A stretch of DNA of 64,000 nt from Crambe crambe (lineage: Eukaryota; Porifera; Demospongiae; Poecilosclerida; Crambeidae): NCBI GenBank assembly GCA_963924555.1, contig OZ004589.1:2480001-2544000 (forward strand), given 5' to 3'. Both the position numbers and the translations under genes were made by a program. Positions 37,446-51,114 of the stretch are shown here, one piece after another. Below the pieces are notes generated by a model that saw nothing but the letters and a program-made list of their open reading frames with translations, made no database searches and was not told the DNA's origin. Numbering within the stretch: position 1 is the first letter of the stretch; each line of letters begins with the position of its first letter.

Positions 37446-38558
37446 TACATCTGTTGTGTGGCGCTGAGGGTTCCACTTACACTGTACATAGCCTCCTTCA
37501 ACCTATCCAGACCACACATTCAGTACTACATAGAAAACTTCCAGGGCTTGTTCATTTTTCCCACCCCTTGTCAGCTAACCAGCCCACCTATCTACCAGCC
37601 TACAATATGCAGTATACCAAATGGCTAGGATTAGCTATAGTGGCCAGTTCGTACATAGGCCCCCCCCTGATAACATGTTGAAGGCAGATAACATGTTGAA
37701 GCCGCAGGTATATGTGTGACTTGTATGACATTATCTTGTATGACAGTATCTTGGCAAGGGCCAACAACTAGGCTACTGCACAGGATAGGAAGATGAATAG
37801 CACAGCCCACACAACAAGTACATGAAAACAAGCAACAAAGCTCCCAATACTACAATAAATGAGTGTACTTCTAGCTGAATAGCTTACGGGGAGAGCAAAT
37901 AGCCCAGGAGAAGACTTTGAAAGACCATGAACAGACCAGGAGACAACTAACAGACAGCAGCTCAGGAGATAGTCTGCCGTAGCGGCAAAAGGGTCTGGGG
38001 ACATTAGCATCAACAGCTTTTCAATGCTCAAGATCGATACGCAGCTCAGGAGATAGCGAACAGCTCAGGAGATTAGCTCAGGAGATAGCGAACAACTTAT
38101 GAGACAGCGAACAGCTCGGTAGATAACGAACACAGCTAATTCGGGAGCTCCCTGAAATACAGACCATGGACAGCTAGGGTTCGCGATTTTTTATTTTGGG
38201 CTCAGTTTGGGGTCAAAGGTCAATCAATTGTATGCGCATGCGCTAAGAACTTGGAAAATTTCCTGCCTGAAAAATAAAATCTTGTCTCTGAGTCCATAGG
38301 CTACAGGATTGACTCTTCTCCGCCTTCTTTCTCTGTTGCCAGTCTCAGAAAGCTTTAGATCCGAAGCAGAAGCTTGAAACTTGCTGTCAGCACACCCTGG
38401 GGGGCAAAGGTCACTTTAAACACAAGTATCTCTGCTGACAACTGAGAGCTTCTACATCTGTTGAGCCTTAAGCAATTAAGACGGTTCTACCCCAGTTCTA
38501 TCCCCCCGTGCCAGGCCCTCCACATTAGTAACTAAAAAGAAGGCCTAGGGGACGAGGC

Positions 38559-38638
38559 TATATCCAGCCAACAATCTTATTGCACTAGTATAATCTGAAG
38601 CTACCCAACGTATATGTAGGGATTGTTGGCTGGATATA
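38559..38638. repeat. Short inverted repeat
   Basis: TATATCCAGCCAACAATC at 38559-38576 and its exact complement at 38621-38638 enclose 44 bp. It lies inside the larger insertion. Confidence 0.8.
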
Positions 38639-38949
38639 TACAGAACAAAGATTGATCCCATTTCCATCCTTCATCCCTACCCTTGTTTCCTTACTTTTTC
38701 GAGCAATGGTCATCCCTACATTTTGTTTTCATTTCACGGAAATGTTTTTCCCCTTAATATACGTATATTACGTAGCTAGTTCCTTCCTGTAGAAGTTTTC
38801 ATAACTAGCAATTGGGAAAAATGGTACTGCACATGTGCAGTAGCCCAATTCAAATAGCTAATATATAAAGTGCAGGTCACCTATGCTTTTGCTAAGAATA
38901 TAGCAAGATCAGGGCAAATAGCATAAAGTGTGTATATGACTGGTCAAGA

Positions 38950-41900
38950 ATGAAGCTCCTTATTCTAACACTGATATTTGGATGGAATTGCAGCTGTTAT
39001 GGGCAAGGTATGTAAGGCTAGATAGCTAGCTAAGGACAAAAGATTAATAGCTAGTCGACTATAACATGTGTCAGTCCCTCTAGCATCATTGTTAGACCTC
39101 TCTCATACTAGCTATGTCAGCTAACTCAGTCTTAGGAAATTGAGTGTAGGGCTTAATTAAGCATTATACAAATACATCAAGAAAGTTGATATTAATCATG
39201 TTAATTAGTAACAATGCTAGTTAGCTATAGCTATATCTTTCATTATTGGCAGCTGTTCTTTAACAGCCAATTGCTATAGCTATAATTATTTAATAGCTAG
39301 CTAAATTTAAGCAATGCATGCCTTGGTTGCTACCAAGCAACTGATGGAGGGCAGGATCATGAAAGCTGCACATGCTCCATGTTCATTATACATACACTGT
39401 AAAAATGAAAGTGTTTACTATATACGTACACACCATTTTATCCCAAATACATGTGATAGAGATCACAAAATTAGTAGCTAGCTAAACATTTTTTAGCTTG
39501 TAGAGTATAGTTAGCTACACTGTAAAAAGAAATGTGTACAAAAACAACCCATTTTCAAGTTATCAGAGTTTCAATTTGCAAGTTGCAACTCAGATAACCT
39601 AAAAATGGGTTGTTTTTACACATTTATTTTTATACTGTAGCTATTATGGATTAAAGGGGTGGGAGAGTGCATGAGCTAGCTCATCAGTCATCACAACCCT
39701 GTGTGCAATCTCTTTGTATACATGTATGAGAGGTAGCTATAAAGTTGCCAATGTATATGCATGACTCCATTCAGGACAGCTTATATACGTAGCCACAGCT
39801 ATAGGTATATGCTTATACATGTACATGCATGTAATTATAGCATACATGCATGACACCAAATTGAGATATAATTATGAATAAAGTAATAAAAATAGCTAGT
39901 ATGTATATTCTGGGATTGTAGTTACTCTAATACATATATACACTGTTCTACATCATACACTATTATTTGCTGTGGCAACAACTATGGCACTACTGTTCAG
40001 GTATCACCTTGGAGAGTGCAGCCAATGAATTTTTTGTAGGATTCTCTGTAAATGGTGAAGCGAGATTTTACCAGAGGACTTCCCTCAAACTCTTTATAAG
40101 TACACCAGAACCCTACCCAGTTAGCTTCACTGTAGTAGCCAGAGGATTTAACTTCAGTGGATTGGCTACAAACAGCTCGACAACAGAAGTAAATTTGCCT
40201 CATACATTTCAAGTTCTATCAAATGATATCACTGAACGAAATAAAGGAATACGTATCAAAGCTGAGGGTGAAAATAATAAACTCAATGTCTATGGTTACA
40301 GTACTGCTTCACGATCAAGTGATGTATTCTTAGCCTTACCTTGCAGTAATCTTGAGGTAAATGAATATGAATATTATGGAATAACATATCCTGACAGGCG
40401 AACAATATATAGCAGTGAAATTCTCGTTGTAGGATGCGAAAATAACACAGTAGTCACTACACCCTCAGGTACTATTGTGCTGAATCAATTTGAAACGTAC
40501 ATAATTAATTCTTCTGATACTACTGGTATGAGAATCACCTCCACAAAGCCTGTGGCCCTTTTTAGCAACCAAAATTGTGTTGACATACCTTCAAGCAGTG
40601 GATCATGTGACCACTTAACTGAACAGATACCACCCACATCTACTTGGGGTTCTTCCTTCTTTGTTGCCTCCCTTATGAGTACAACCTCAGGAGATATCAT
40701 CAGGATCATAGCTGCTAAGAATTCTACCACTATCAATGTGAACTGTACGACATTCACACAAGTACGAGTATACTCTCTCTTGGATGCAGGAAAATGGAGA
40801 GAGTTGATGATTCCACCTCACAGCTTTTGCAATATCAAGTCCTCTGCACCAATATTCATTGCTCAGTTTGCAGTTGGACCTACAACACTAACAGAGAGTG
40901 ATCCTTTCATGATGATGATACCACCAGTAGAACGATACAGCAATAATTATGTCTTCAATTCCATATCTGGATATACAAATTACATCACTTTATATGTTGC
41001 TTCAAAGTACTACCAACCAGGAAGAATTTTCATTGATGCTACTAATCAAATAAATTCTGAGTGGACTACTCTGTATTGTTTTAACAGTAGTGATATCTGT
41101 GGATACATTGCTAGGTTGAACTTATCTGCTGGTGATCACACACTCTTTCATCAGGACACCAGTGTGAGTGTTGGAGCATCTGTTTATGGATTCAGATCTT
41201 TTGATTCTTATGGTTATCCTGCAGGATTGAAATGTGAGTGATTAATTCTTGCTTACATACAGTATTATTTTTTGTTGCTACAGTTTATTCTTACAATTAT
41301 AATTTCATTTTATGACAACAAAAAATTAATTCCACAATGACAATTTCCCAGTTTAGCACACGCACAATTTCAACCTCAGCTTCAATTCACACTAGCTGAC
41401 AGTCATATCAGAAATTGTGAAACCTATAATCCTCATTTCTTTACTTTTGAGTAGTACATATATATCATTATCCTATGTATTTGGTTTTTTCTGAGCTACT
41501 ATAAACTACCTAGGTATTACTGTAGCAGATCACTATAGCTTTGTAAATACGTACGTATGTCAGTTTATAATATCATACATTGTAGGGTGCTAGCTAGCTT
41601 TATAAACAATAACTTAGCAGGCAGTGACACAGTGGTGCTGACCGTAGTCGTGGCTCTGCCAGCTGAGGAGCCATCAGCTGTTGAGCACTTGTGACTAAAC
41701 TACCAAACTAGCTAATAGCCAACAATCATATAATAGCTAGCTAGATAGCTACTACCTTGGCCTAGCTACAACTCTTAATCACTTCATTATACGTAGCTAC
41801 ACCAGTACTAGCTACTTCCTATACATGTACATCTATGATCATATTGTTTCGTTTCAGCATCATGCAATTGTGGTTGAGATTATGCATTCATTCCAGTATA

Positions 41901-44900
41901 TTTATATTGGCTTGATGCAGAAGGAAGTTAGACATAACTTTTATTATTCAGTATACAGTAGTCATTCCTAAAATTAATCGCATTACAGTGGAACCTCCAA
42001 ATAATGTACACACTTGGGTTTTTCCTTTGTAGAGAGGTTGTCCTCTTTTGGAGGTTATTTATACAAAGATGCATTAGATTGACCCGGTTAAGAGGTTTGA
42101 GTGTCCTATTGAATGTCCTTTATAATTATGGTTGTAATTATTTTCTCTTTAGTTTTACCATCTTCGGCACAAGTTACAGGGAGTCACATAGTGGTTGAAA
42201 ACAGTACACTAACTCTGAACTGTATAGTGAGAGTATACCCTGTTCCAGAGATAGTGTGGTTGAAAAGAACTGAAGAGGCATTTGCTGTTATTCTTAACAC
42301 CACCAGGATTTCCATTACCACAGTATACAGACCGAGCAATGCAACAGCTTTTAGCTCTTTGCAGGTAATGGTGGTGGAAGCCAATGATGAGGGAGAATAC
42401 TTCTGTAAGGTGAATGAAGTCATCATGCCAACTAATATAACTTTTGCTTTTAGAAGGATTAGAATAAACGGTAAGATTACTGTAATGAAATATAGCAATC
42501 TGACATCTGGGCAAATAACATGATTATAGTGTGTGGTTTGCTTCACTTGCCCAGTCGTGAGTGGTAACACACTCCCTGAGTAGGATGTCCTTTGTAGCCA
42601 AATGAATGCAGTCCATAGAAGTTATTTTAGCTACGTACGTATGATGTTGTTTGTAGCATTCAATGCGTGTGCTGATGGAGAATCTCCTTGTCTCAATGGA
42701 GGTGAATGCATAGATCTTGTGAGAGGGTTCATTTGCTCATGCACTGACAATTCCATGGACCCTACATGTGATGACAGAGGTATGTACGATGAATGCTATC
42801 ATCCATACGTACGTACTTCATCTGCAAGGATCATAACATAATTTCCAAGGAGCATGGTGTTCATGCAAACTGCTCCATGCAATTATTGAGATACGTGAAG
42901 TATTTCAGTATCTACTAACATTGCTAATACGTATCTTGTATTTTTTTCTGTTTCAGCAAATCCAGAGGAACAAACTTCCCCTGTCATCCGGACACCACCA
43001 ACTAGTGCTGATGTGGACCTGATTGCTCCTATTAACCTAACCTGCACAGCAGAAGGATCACCAGCCCCCAGCTACCGCTGGTTCAAGGATGAGGTTCTGA
43101 TCCCTGGAGAGAGGCAATCATTTCTCTACATTCAGGAAACCTTACCTCAAGACAGAGGAAATTATACCTGTGTGGCCACTAATAGGCAGGGGCGAACTGA
43201 ATCCAATCCAGCAAAATTGGACATTCCAGGCAAGGCTAATCATTATAGCAGCTATAGCTACGTATGATGTTACATATTATTTTATTTTAGGAATTTATCA
43301 GTACAATGTCACTATACGATTGGGAAGTGAAAATGATATTCAAGATGTGAGTAAAATGAAGTTGTGAATGTGAAGCCCTTTTTATTATTAAGTACCCTTT
43401 GGGCCCCATTTTCTGATTAGCTACTAGCTATTAGCTAGAGGTCACGAGGCAATGGCTTCAGGTTTAATTACAGTATTATTATAATAATGATCTATAGGTA
43501 CTGCTGAAGATAACGGGCTCAAATATCCCAAATACTGAATTCAGTGTGTATGCCGTTAAAGTTCTCAATCGAACTAGGTCAGTATTAGTTATTGCTACCA
43601 ACATTATGCATAGTTATTACTATAAATCTGTCTTAGCCTACATATTCTGCAATGTTTCTTTTAAGCTGCAATCTCTTTCGAAAGTGTAAAAAGCAACTTC
43701 GTAGTTTTAATGCGTGCATGTATGTAACTGCACACTACTATAAATTGTCCCAACACACACTATAAAAATAAAATAGTGTTTGCATTAATTTGCTTTGCAT
43801 GTTGGTTTGCAGATTTCACCTCTTAGCTGCAGTTGTAGCTATGCAAACTAGATCTCTATTGTGTTTGCAGTAGCGCACTATATATAGAGTTTACATTACT
43901 TACGTACAACTGCAGCTAGGACATGAACTCTGCCAACCAAGTTGCAAAACACTAGCTGTATTTCAATGGCTAATTATACCCAATGTAGCACAAGATACAG
44001 TGAGAGGGACCTTTTAGTGACCATTCGAGAACTCTCACAAGGTCAAACAGCAACTGCTACTCTAAGACAATCCCTAAGGGGACATCTACAGGCATTCTCA
44101 TCAATCATGGTATTAGATATACAAAGATTTGGTGAGCTTGTTATATCATACCTGTGGATCATACACTATGATATTGATAACTGTGATAGACGGATGCGAG
44201 GAAGTGAGGTTTGATGGCTATACCTGGCCTGAGACTGACTTGAGGGATAATGCCAGTATTGAATGTCCTTGTGCTGAGTTTATAGGTTCTCTTGCTGGCA
44301 GGGCTCATAGGTACTGTGGTGGTAGCTACTTGCATGGAGCATACTGGAGCAATGAAACTGACGACAGTAGATGTGTGGCTATCACTTCAGATATCACGAG
44401 GAATCTCTGTCAAGCAGCAAATGTAAGATTTATAATAGAAAAGTGATGAGTTGATTGCATATAGGTTTACATGCAGCAATTAATCCCAAACTAGCTATAT
44501 AGTAACATGCATGAGCATGCAATAAATAATTATGCTCTTAAAGCTTAATATAGAATCTTTAATCATAGGATGCAGCTAATCATACTGTTGAAGTCGCTCA
44601 GCGAGTTGCGAATATAACATCCAATCCAGAGTATCTAAAAGCAGCAGATATCTCGGCTACTTCATCTGTGATAACTCAGCTCACCAATGAAGCTATAACC
44701 AATCCTGCAGTAAGTACATGTAATCAGAAGGTGTGTAATTTCTAGGCATTATGTTTTAGGTGAGGAATGAGTATTTAGATATCATTGATAATGTACAGCA
44801 AGCAAATTCTGCAGAAGTCTTAGCCGGTCAAAATGCCACAGGATCATCACAGAGGTTTTTCTCTATACTTACACAGTCAATACCTATATGAGTATTGTAG

Positions 44901-47900
44901 TCCCACTGCATGCATAGGACACACACGGGGAATGTGCCACTGTGTGATAACAATTAATATTAAGCTAGTATACACTGTCAGTTACGGTACGTATATAGAG
45001 CTATAAACTTTATACATTATTCCTTTAATTACATTAGCTATATGTGTATTTCCAACGATAGTTTTTGCTACAGCTAGAAAAGATTGTTGAACGATCTTAT
45101 GCTATAAGTTAATTGCATTGTAATTGCAGGATATTGGATAATCTGGCTATGTTCACAGATTCTTTGGATCTCACTCTATCGACCAATTCTTCTGTGGATA
45201 AACTAGTTTTTGTGTATGACACTTATGCTCTACAAATGCAGGATATAGATCCTAACACTTTCAAAGGGCAAACATTCACAGTCAACTTGGGATCAGTGGA
45301 GGAAGCACTTGACTCAACCGAAGGCTTCAAGGAAAAATCTCTCAAAATATCTGAAATGGATCCGGACGACTCAACAGCAGCAGTGCAAATATCAGAGGAG
45401 GTTATTGAAGAATGTCAAATGGAAAATACATCTTCCTCTAACCTTACTCAGCGATTGAGTTACAATGTTTTCATCACAGATATTCTGTTTCAGTCCTTAA
45501 AGGTTAACAGCACACTTGCCATTGGTTCAATTATTGTTTCCACAAGGTTGAGGTGTAAAATGAACTCTTCACTTTCCAACCCTATCAGAGTTATATTCCT
45601 CACCAATGATAAGGTAAATACTGCACTGTAAAAACAAAAGTGTTTACTGCACACCATTTTGTCCCAATACACACACTGTTTTTGTTTTTGGTGTGTGTAT
45701 TGGGACAATTTAGCGTGCAGTACACACTTTCATTTTTACAGTGTGTGATGATAATAATAGCCTTGCTGCACATGCACAGCAAGGGGTTAAGCAATCGGTT
45801 GGGATTCACTATAACTATATATACAGGCCATGCATGCACTCATTTTTAGACCCTATTTTTGAGACCTCCATATTTGGCAGTTAAATAGGATTTAGGTCCT
45901 CAACTACAGCGGCTATGTATAAAAACGTCTGCATATTGAACTATCACAGTGTGAAATTTCTTTGCCAACGATTTACAATGTAGTTAGCTACAGTATGCAT
46001 AATGAACCCTGTGTGCTACCTTTTGGTTTAGGTAAAAGAAAGAGCAAGGAGTGGTCATTGTGCTATATGGGATCCAGAGTCTAATGGTAAGTTAAATTGT
46101 ACATCAGAAGATTATTTTCTCCAATCTTGAGTTGTAACTACGTAGCTATGGCTATATAACACCTAATAATTGTATGCATGTCACTGGACTGATGGCTATG
46201 TACATATAGCTTCACAGGATCCTGGAATCAAACAATGCCTTCAAACTATGTAACATACCATGCAGTTTTACTGTCATTGTGTGCAGATATATTTGGCGCA
46301 TGGTCAACTTCTGGATGTAGGAATGTGACAAGAGCTGGAAGTCAAACAGTTTGCGAATGTACACAGTTGGGCCATTTTGGAATCCTTTTTGTAAGTTCAT
46401 TATACTAGCATCATCTGTCATCGGACATCATGTATATACAGTATAGATCTATAGAAATTAATTAACTTGTAGCTGTAAGCTGCACATGTGTTTATTATCC
46501 ATACACAATATTTCTGTATTTGATAGGATCTCAATCCTCGTCCACTTCCACCTGATGCAGCTCTAGCATTATCTATCATCACTTACATAGGAATCATCAT
46601 CTCACTCCCTTGTCTTGCAATACTCATTCTCACCTATGTTAGCTCTAAGTAAGTTATTTATTGTGGGGAGCAATTAGCTATCCCGATCAAGGGTGTTATT
46701 GCTAATTCAATTTTGTTGTCTCTCTTTATAGCTAAACCCAACACTCAAAAGTTAATTCGTCCAGCCTCACTCTAATTCCCTCTAAGAATTGTTATTGACA
46801 CTGCATGCACCCCAATATTAAATTCATGTATAATACTTAATACTGTAATATGCATGACCATAGGAAACTAAGGAGCAGTACACATGGCCAAATTTTGATC
46901 CACATGAGTTCATCTTTGTCTGGTCTCTACATTATCTTTTTGGTTGGAGGTCATGTGACAACCATTCCAGTCCTTTGTGGGGTCACTGCTGCCTTGCTTC
47001 ATTATTTCATACTAGTTTTCTTTGCCTGGACGGCAGTGGAGGCAGTCTGGTTTTACATTAAACTGGTTAAGGTCATTGGGACGCAGTCTCTTGAAAAGAA
47101 ATTCATAATAAAAGCAGGAATTCCAGCATGGGGTAAGTTAAAGAAGGAGTCATGTTATTCAGATACATGTACTAAAGTCTAAAGTCTAAAGTCTCAATTC
47201 TCAATTCTTAACCAAATTTCAAATTTCAAACACAAGCAGAGAGAGTGAATAATGAGCTTTCTGTTGAGAGAGTTATATGTAGCAGTTATACTGTGAATGG
47301 TCAAGGGGCAAGGTGAATGCAAATAGACTTTAGCTATGAATATTTAAATAATTGCGAATGATAGTGGGAAATTTTCAGTGTTTAGTTGTAGGTCTTTAAG
47401 TGGCTTTAAGAAAATAATGGTAAACATATGAGCCTTATTATCCCCATGCACACATGCACATTTTTATTGTATGCAATCATGTCATCCCACAATAAGCTGG
47501 TTAAAGTTTGTACTTTATATGTCGTCGATATGTCTCAAACTCTTATTCAAGCAGCCATGCAAGCAATGAACTCAATAACTGTGCCGAAAATAATGATATT
47601 CTATCAATACTATCAAACATGTGTTCATAATTGTGTGCATGAAAGCTAGCACTAAACTATTATATATAATGAATGTTTCCCGCTATTTAGTATACGATTG
47701 ACTGTATGACTCATGTTCTCTCTTTTGCAGTTCTTCCACTTCTGATAGTTTTGCTGAGTGCTGGTTTAGGCTATCGCTATTATATCAGCGAATTTTAGTA
47801 AGCTTTCTTTATAATCATTGAGATGCTAATTAATTATGTATCATGACATTTTCTGCAGTTGTCGAGCAACCCAGTGGCCTTTCTGGTTTGGATTCTTGCT

Positions 47901-48390
47901 CCCATTCATGTTGCTGTATATCTTTGACTGGATCATGTTCATCATTATACTCGTGTCCATCATGAAACACAAACGCAGTCAAAGAGAAGGAGAAAAGAGG
48001 AATTTCAAGAACTACAAAGAAAACTTCGTCATTGTACTCTCACTTTCAGTCGTGTTTGGTCTTGGATGGGGCTTCGGTTTGCTGGTCACAAGCATTCCAG
48101 AATTGGGAGTAACCATCACCCTCCAGGTCCCTTTCTCCATTTTTGTTGGTGCTCAAGGAGCGCTGCTCTTTATTCTCCATGGTATTCGAAGTGGCGATGC
48201 ACGAGATTTGTGGAAGCAATGTTGCTATAAGAGAAAGAGGTTCTTCTCCAGTAAGAGCACTATCAAGTCATCAAATGAGATAAGTACATCACACTCAATT
48301 GGAATGAACGCAGTACCTCAAAAAGCTGATCTCTCAAATGAAAACAAATATGACCTTATCCAGAAAAAGGAAGGAAGTAAGCTAAAGTGA
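38950..48390 (+). CDS. Adhesion G-protein-coupled receptor with IgGFc-binding, Ig, EGF and hormone-receptor-like domains
   Basis: Eighteen exons, 1472 residues: 38950-39007, 40001-41233, 42153-42470, 42657-42779, 42957-43229, 43291-43346, 43498-43577, 43956-44131, 44190-44422, 44569-44709, 44760-44854, 45130-45613, 46032-46086, 46287-46390, 46527-46648, 46864-47132, 47731-47797, 47859-48390. Domains: signal peptide; IgGFc-binding-protein N-terminal type domain (20-430, CDHLTEQIPPTSTWG); Ig (431-536); EGF-like (537-577, six Cys); Ig (578-668); an unrecognised region (669-772); hormone-receptor-like Cys domain (773-850); GAIN region with GPS (CAIWD and CECTQLGHFGILF, to 1143); seven helices (FGLGWGFGLL in TM6); a tail of about 60 residues. 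The GPS has QLG where HL(T/S) is cleaved in active family members, so self-cleavage is unlikely. One intron uses a GC donor (43230). The signal exon is homologous to those of the neighbouring phosphatases. Confidence 0.87.
39395..39445. repeat. Fragment of CACTGTAAAA MITE
   Basis: CACTGTAAAAATGAAAGTG, then a decayed ACCATTTTATCCC, matches the left half of the MITE at 45624-45743. The right half is missing. Confidence 0.6.
39518..39640. mobile_element. CACTGTAAAA palindromic MITE, variant
   Basis: Inverted arms (CACTGTAAAAAGAAATGTG and its degenerate complement, plus AACAACCCATTTT and AAAATGGGTTGTT) enclose a short inner palindrome. It is related by its termini to the element at 45624 and lies in GPCR intron 1. 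Confidence 0.65.
45624..45743. mobile_element. CACTGTAAAA palindromic MITE, intact copy
   Basis: 120 bp, almost fully self-complementary, ending in CACTGTAAAAAC and GTTTTTACAGTG-like termini, in the intron after GPCR exon 12. A sister copy near 58656 is split by a retroelement. It is too short to encode protein. Confidence 0.8.
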
Positions 48391-50003
48391 AGATTCAAGA
48401 ATAGCTGTATCATTTGGACAAGTACAATTTACATGCATGAGCAAGCAAATATTGCAATCAATAGTTATAATGTAGCTAGATTAGTATTGCATGCATGAAA
48501 CTTTGTTAGCTAGCTATTTGACTCAGTGATCTTAGCTCGATATAATGTATATGTATGTGTTATCAAATTAGGATTTTTATCTTCTGTTCATGTGAAACTA
48601 TATATACACAACCATCCCTATACACGTTTATTTTAAGCAATGGTGTCAGATATATCAGATATCACATGATTCCCAGCCCATGACCCAGTAGACCTGTCAG
48701 CCACTGATCATTCCTAATCATTCTCAGTGTATAGTGACTACACCAGTGAGTTAGAAACAAAAAAAAAATACAATAGCTAAAACTGATGTGAAGGGGAAAA
48801 TATTATATAGCTAAATACAAACTGAGTCACAAATAATGACAGGCCATATGATGTGAGATGCTCAACATGCAGGACCACATAAACTTAAAGATAAGGATAG
48901 TTAGCTTAAGCAGTTATGTAATGTGGGCGTGTTTATTGAAAATATGATTGGTTAAGTCTACCATTCACTAGGATATTTTGTATCCGGATACATGGGTATA
49001 CTTTATATCTAGATACTTATATCCAAGTGTACGTACATCCACGAGGCAACTTATATTTAATTAAAATGAATTGCTAACATATTGTGTAGCTCAGGTGGTA
49101 GTCTATTAGATATACCTGGGGACTACAAGAGTAATAGCTATGCAATAATAATAGTAATCGTTATACTTTAGTTGGAATTAGCTATAGATGGCTATAATAG
49201 CTAGCTATGTTAATTAAATTCAACAGAGTAATATAAACTAGCTATAGCTATTTATTCCCAACTATACAAATGTTCTAGATCAGCATGCAGCACCACTGCA
49301 TGTTTATTTCCATCGGACACTACTAAACTGTTGTTTTTTTTATATAAACTGGATTCAACCGCACAAGTAGAGCTAGTTAGCTATAATGTGACAATAATTA
49401 TGCCTGCATGTGACTATGTATGTAACTATTAATACTATGAACTATGAGTGTATGCTATTGCATGAACGCAGTGTAAAAATAGCACCTACATACAATGATG
49501 TATAATAATGTGGCAAATTTAAAATTTTGTGCCGTGAATAAAACAAGGGAATTATCATGTAGCTACACTTCAATTTCAGTGGGGAAAAAAAAATTTCAAA
49601 CCATGAAAATTTCATAGCTACGTACATAATAATTCTGTGTGATGAACCAAAGACCCTCTACTAAGTTGTTATCTTTATAATACCCATGCATGGAGTGAAC
49701 TATTGAATGTTGATCAAGTTACAAATATGTAGCATTGGCAATAAATCTATTCTTACTAGCTACATAGACCTGGTACCTATGACCTAGCTTTATAGCTAAG
49801 TAACCTACATAATGTAGGTTACTTAGTGACTGTTGATTTATGTGAAAATTAGTGATTTTTAGCCCATTATTGGCTATTTCGTAAAGTGCTACATGTAGTT
49901 TCAGCATAGTTATAACTATACAATCATGTGCATTATTGATACATTCACATATGTAATACCTGACTAGCTCCAGTGTAGTACTAACCAAACACAAAGTACA
50001 GAC
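48391..50003. other. Intergenic region downstream of the GPCR
   Basis: No coding exon supported. It is AT-rich, with AGCTAGCTA words and one perfect 31-bp palindrome (49796-49826). The short minus-strand open frames show no homology or splice context. Confidence 0.6.
49796..49826. repeat. Perfect 31-bp palindrome
   Basis: CTAAGTAACCTACAT, a central A, then the exact complement. It could form a hairpin or be a protein-binding site; no family is recognised. Confidence 0.85.
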
Positions 50004-50115
50004 AGTGCAATCCATTAGTATTGGTTATTCTGGTCATATGGAGTAAGTAGTACAGCTCTAGCAAGACCTACTGTTAAACTGATCAGCAATAAAAGAGTTG
50101 AAGACTCTGTTCAGC
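50004..50115 (-). pseudogene. Relic of monooxygenase exon 1
   Basis: Minus-strand sequence matches the 5' end of the exon at 29483-29764, including the leader (CTTTTATTGCTGATCAGTTT and following) and the segment reading NQYYGLHW-like. The start codon is changed (ACAGAG where the gene has ATGGAG) and about 35 bp are missing inside. No other exon of the monooxygenase follows. It is the remnant of the second copy of the divergent monooxygenase/phosphatase pair. Confidence 0.78.
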
Positions 50116-51114
50116 TAAATAGCTTTTGCAGGAGATACGTAGGTAGCTAGATATGTACAAACTATTGCAAATTAGCTAGCTATAGTTCTCTTGATACGTA
50201 TGTTGTATGAAATTATCATGCTCCTTATTATTTTTGTAGTCAGACTTACGTACCAGCCAACACAAGCAAGATTTTGTGGCCAACTAATGAGTGATCACAT
50301 CCTGTAAGTTAAACCCATTTCACAGGGCCGACTGTCGATACAAGTAATGATGAATGGGTGAAATTATGGTAGTGCATGCATATTTAGTTTACGTAGCTAT
50401 AGATCCTTATACTTATTATAGCTATTCTACTAGGTTTTTATAGACAAGCAGGGTATAGGGCTTCCCGAACTATTTTTATCAATAACTATTTTTCTGTTTG
50501 ATCTTGGAAAAAAAAAATTTTTTTTTGAAATCTATATGAAAAAATGGGTCTTGGTAGCTAGCTACTATGTTTTGGTATTCTGAAACTGAAATTTTGATGA
50601 TGTAATGCATAATGTAATAGTGCGGGCGGCATTTTTTTCGAAACAGCTGTCGAGCTGAGGCTTGACGCTGCAGGAAAAAGCTGCTTGCACGTTTTCTTAG
50701 ATTGTATGGTAAAGATCGTCAACATGGAGACTGGAGTACAATTTCCGACCTGATGTGCAGTCCAAAACGATGTAGAGTTAGGCGCTCTAAGTTAATAGCA
50801 TGAAGAAGGACGAAGTTGCTTTAGAGATCTGTGATGGCAGGGAAGAAACGCGCTTTGATTATTTTAGGTAGCTATTCCTCTTTTTTTCCCTTTTCTTTTC
50901 CTACTTGGTATGAGTATGTAATATTTTTTTTAGAGGGGGGGGGGGTGATAGAGCCCAGTAATGAGTATCGAGGTGCACAGGCCTGTGAGTTCTAGCTATG
51001 GAACATTTTTGTAAACCTCAGTCCTGTTCTTTGTTATAAGCTAGCTACATTTTTGCACTTGCAGTAAGTTCAGTGGATCTTCAAACTGATGTTTGTGATC
51101 AGACTTCGTCAAGA
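50116..51114. promoter_or_regulatory. Duplicated upstream region of RPTP2
   Basis: Shares AATGAGTGATCACATCCTGT (about 50288) and the 50 bp before the start codon with the RPTP1 upstream region. Between them lie unrelated sequence and the dispersed repeat at 50750-50866, followed by a poly-G tract at about 50935-50945. The proximal matching block is the better promoter candidate. Confidence 0.45.
50750..50866. repeat. Dispersed repeat copy (inverted partner at 31235-31352)
   Basis: CTGATGTGCAGTCCAAAACG through GCGCTTTGATTATTTTA is complementary to 31235-31352 with scattered mismatches. The family is unclassified. Confidence 0.7.
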
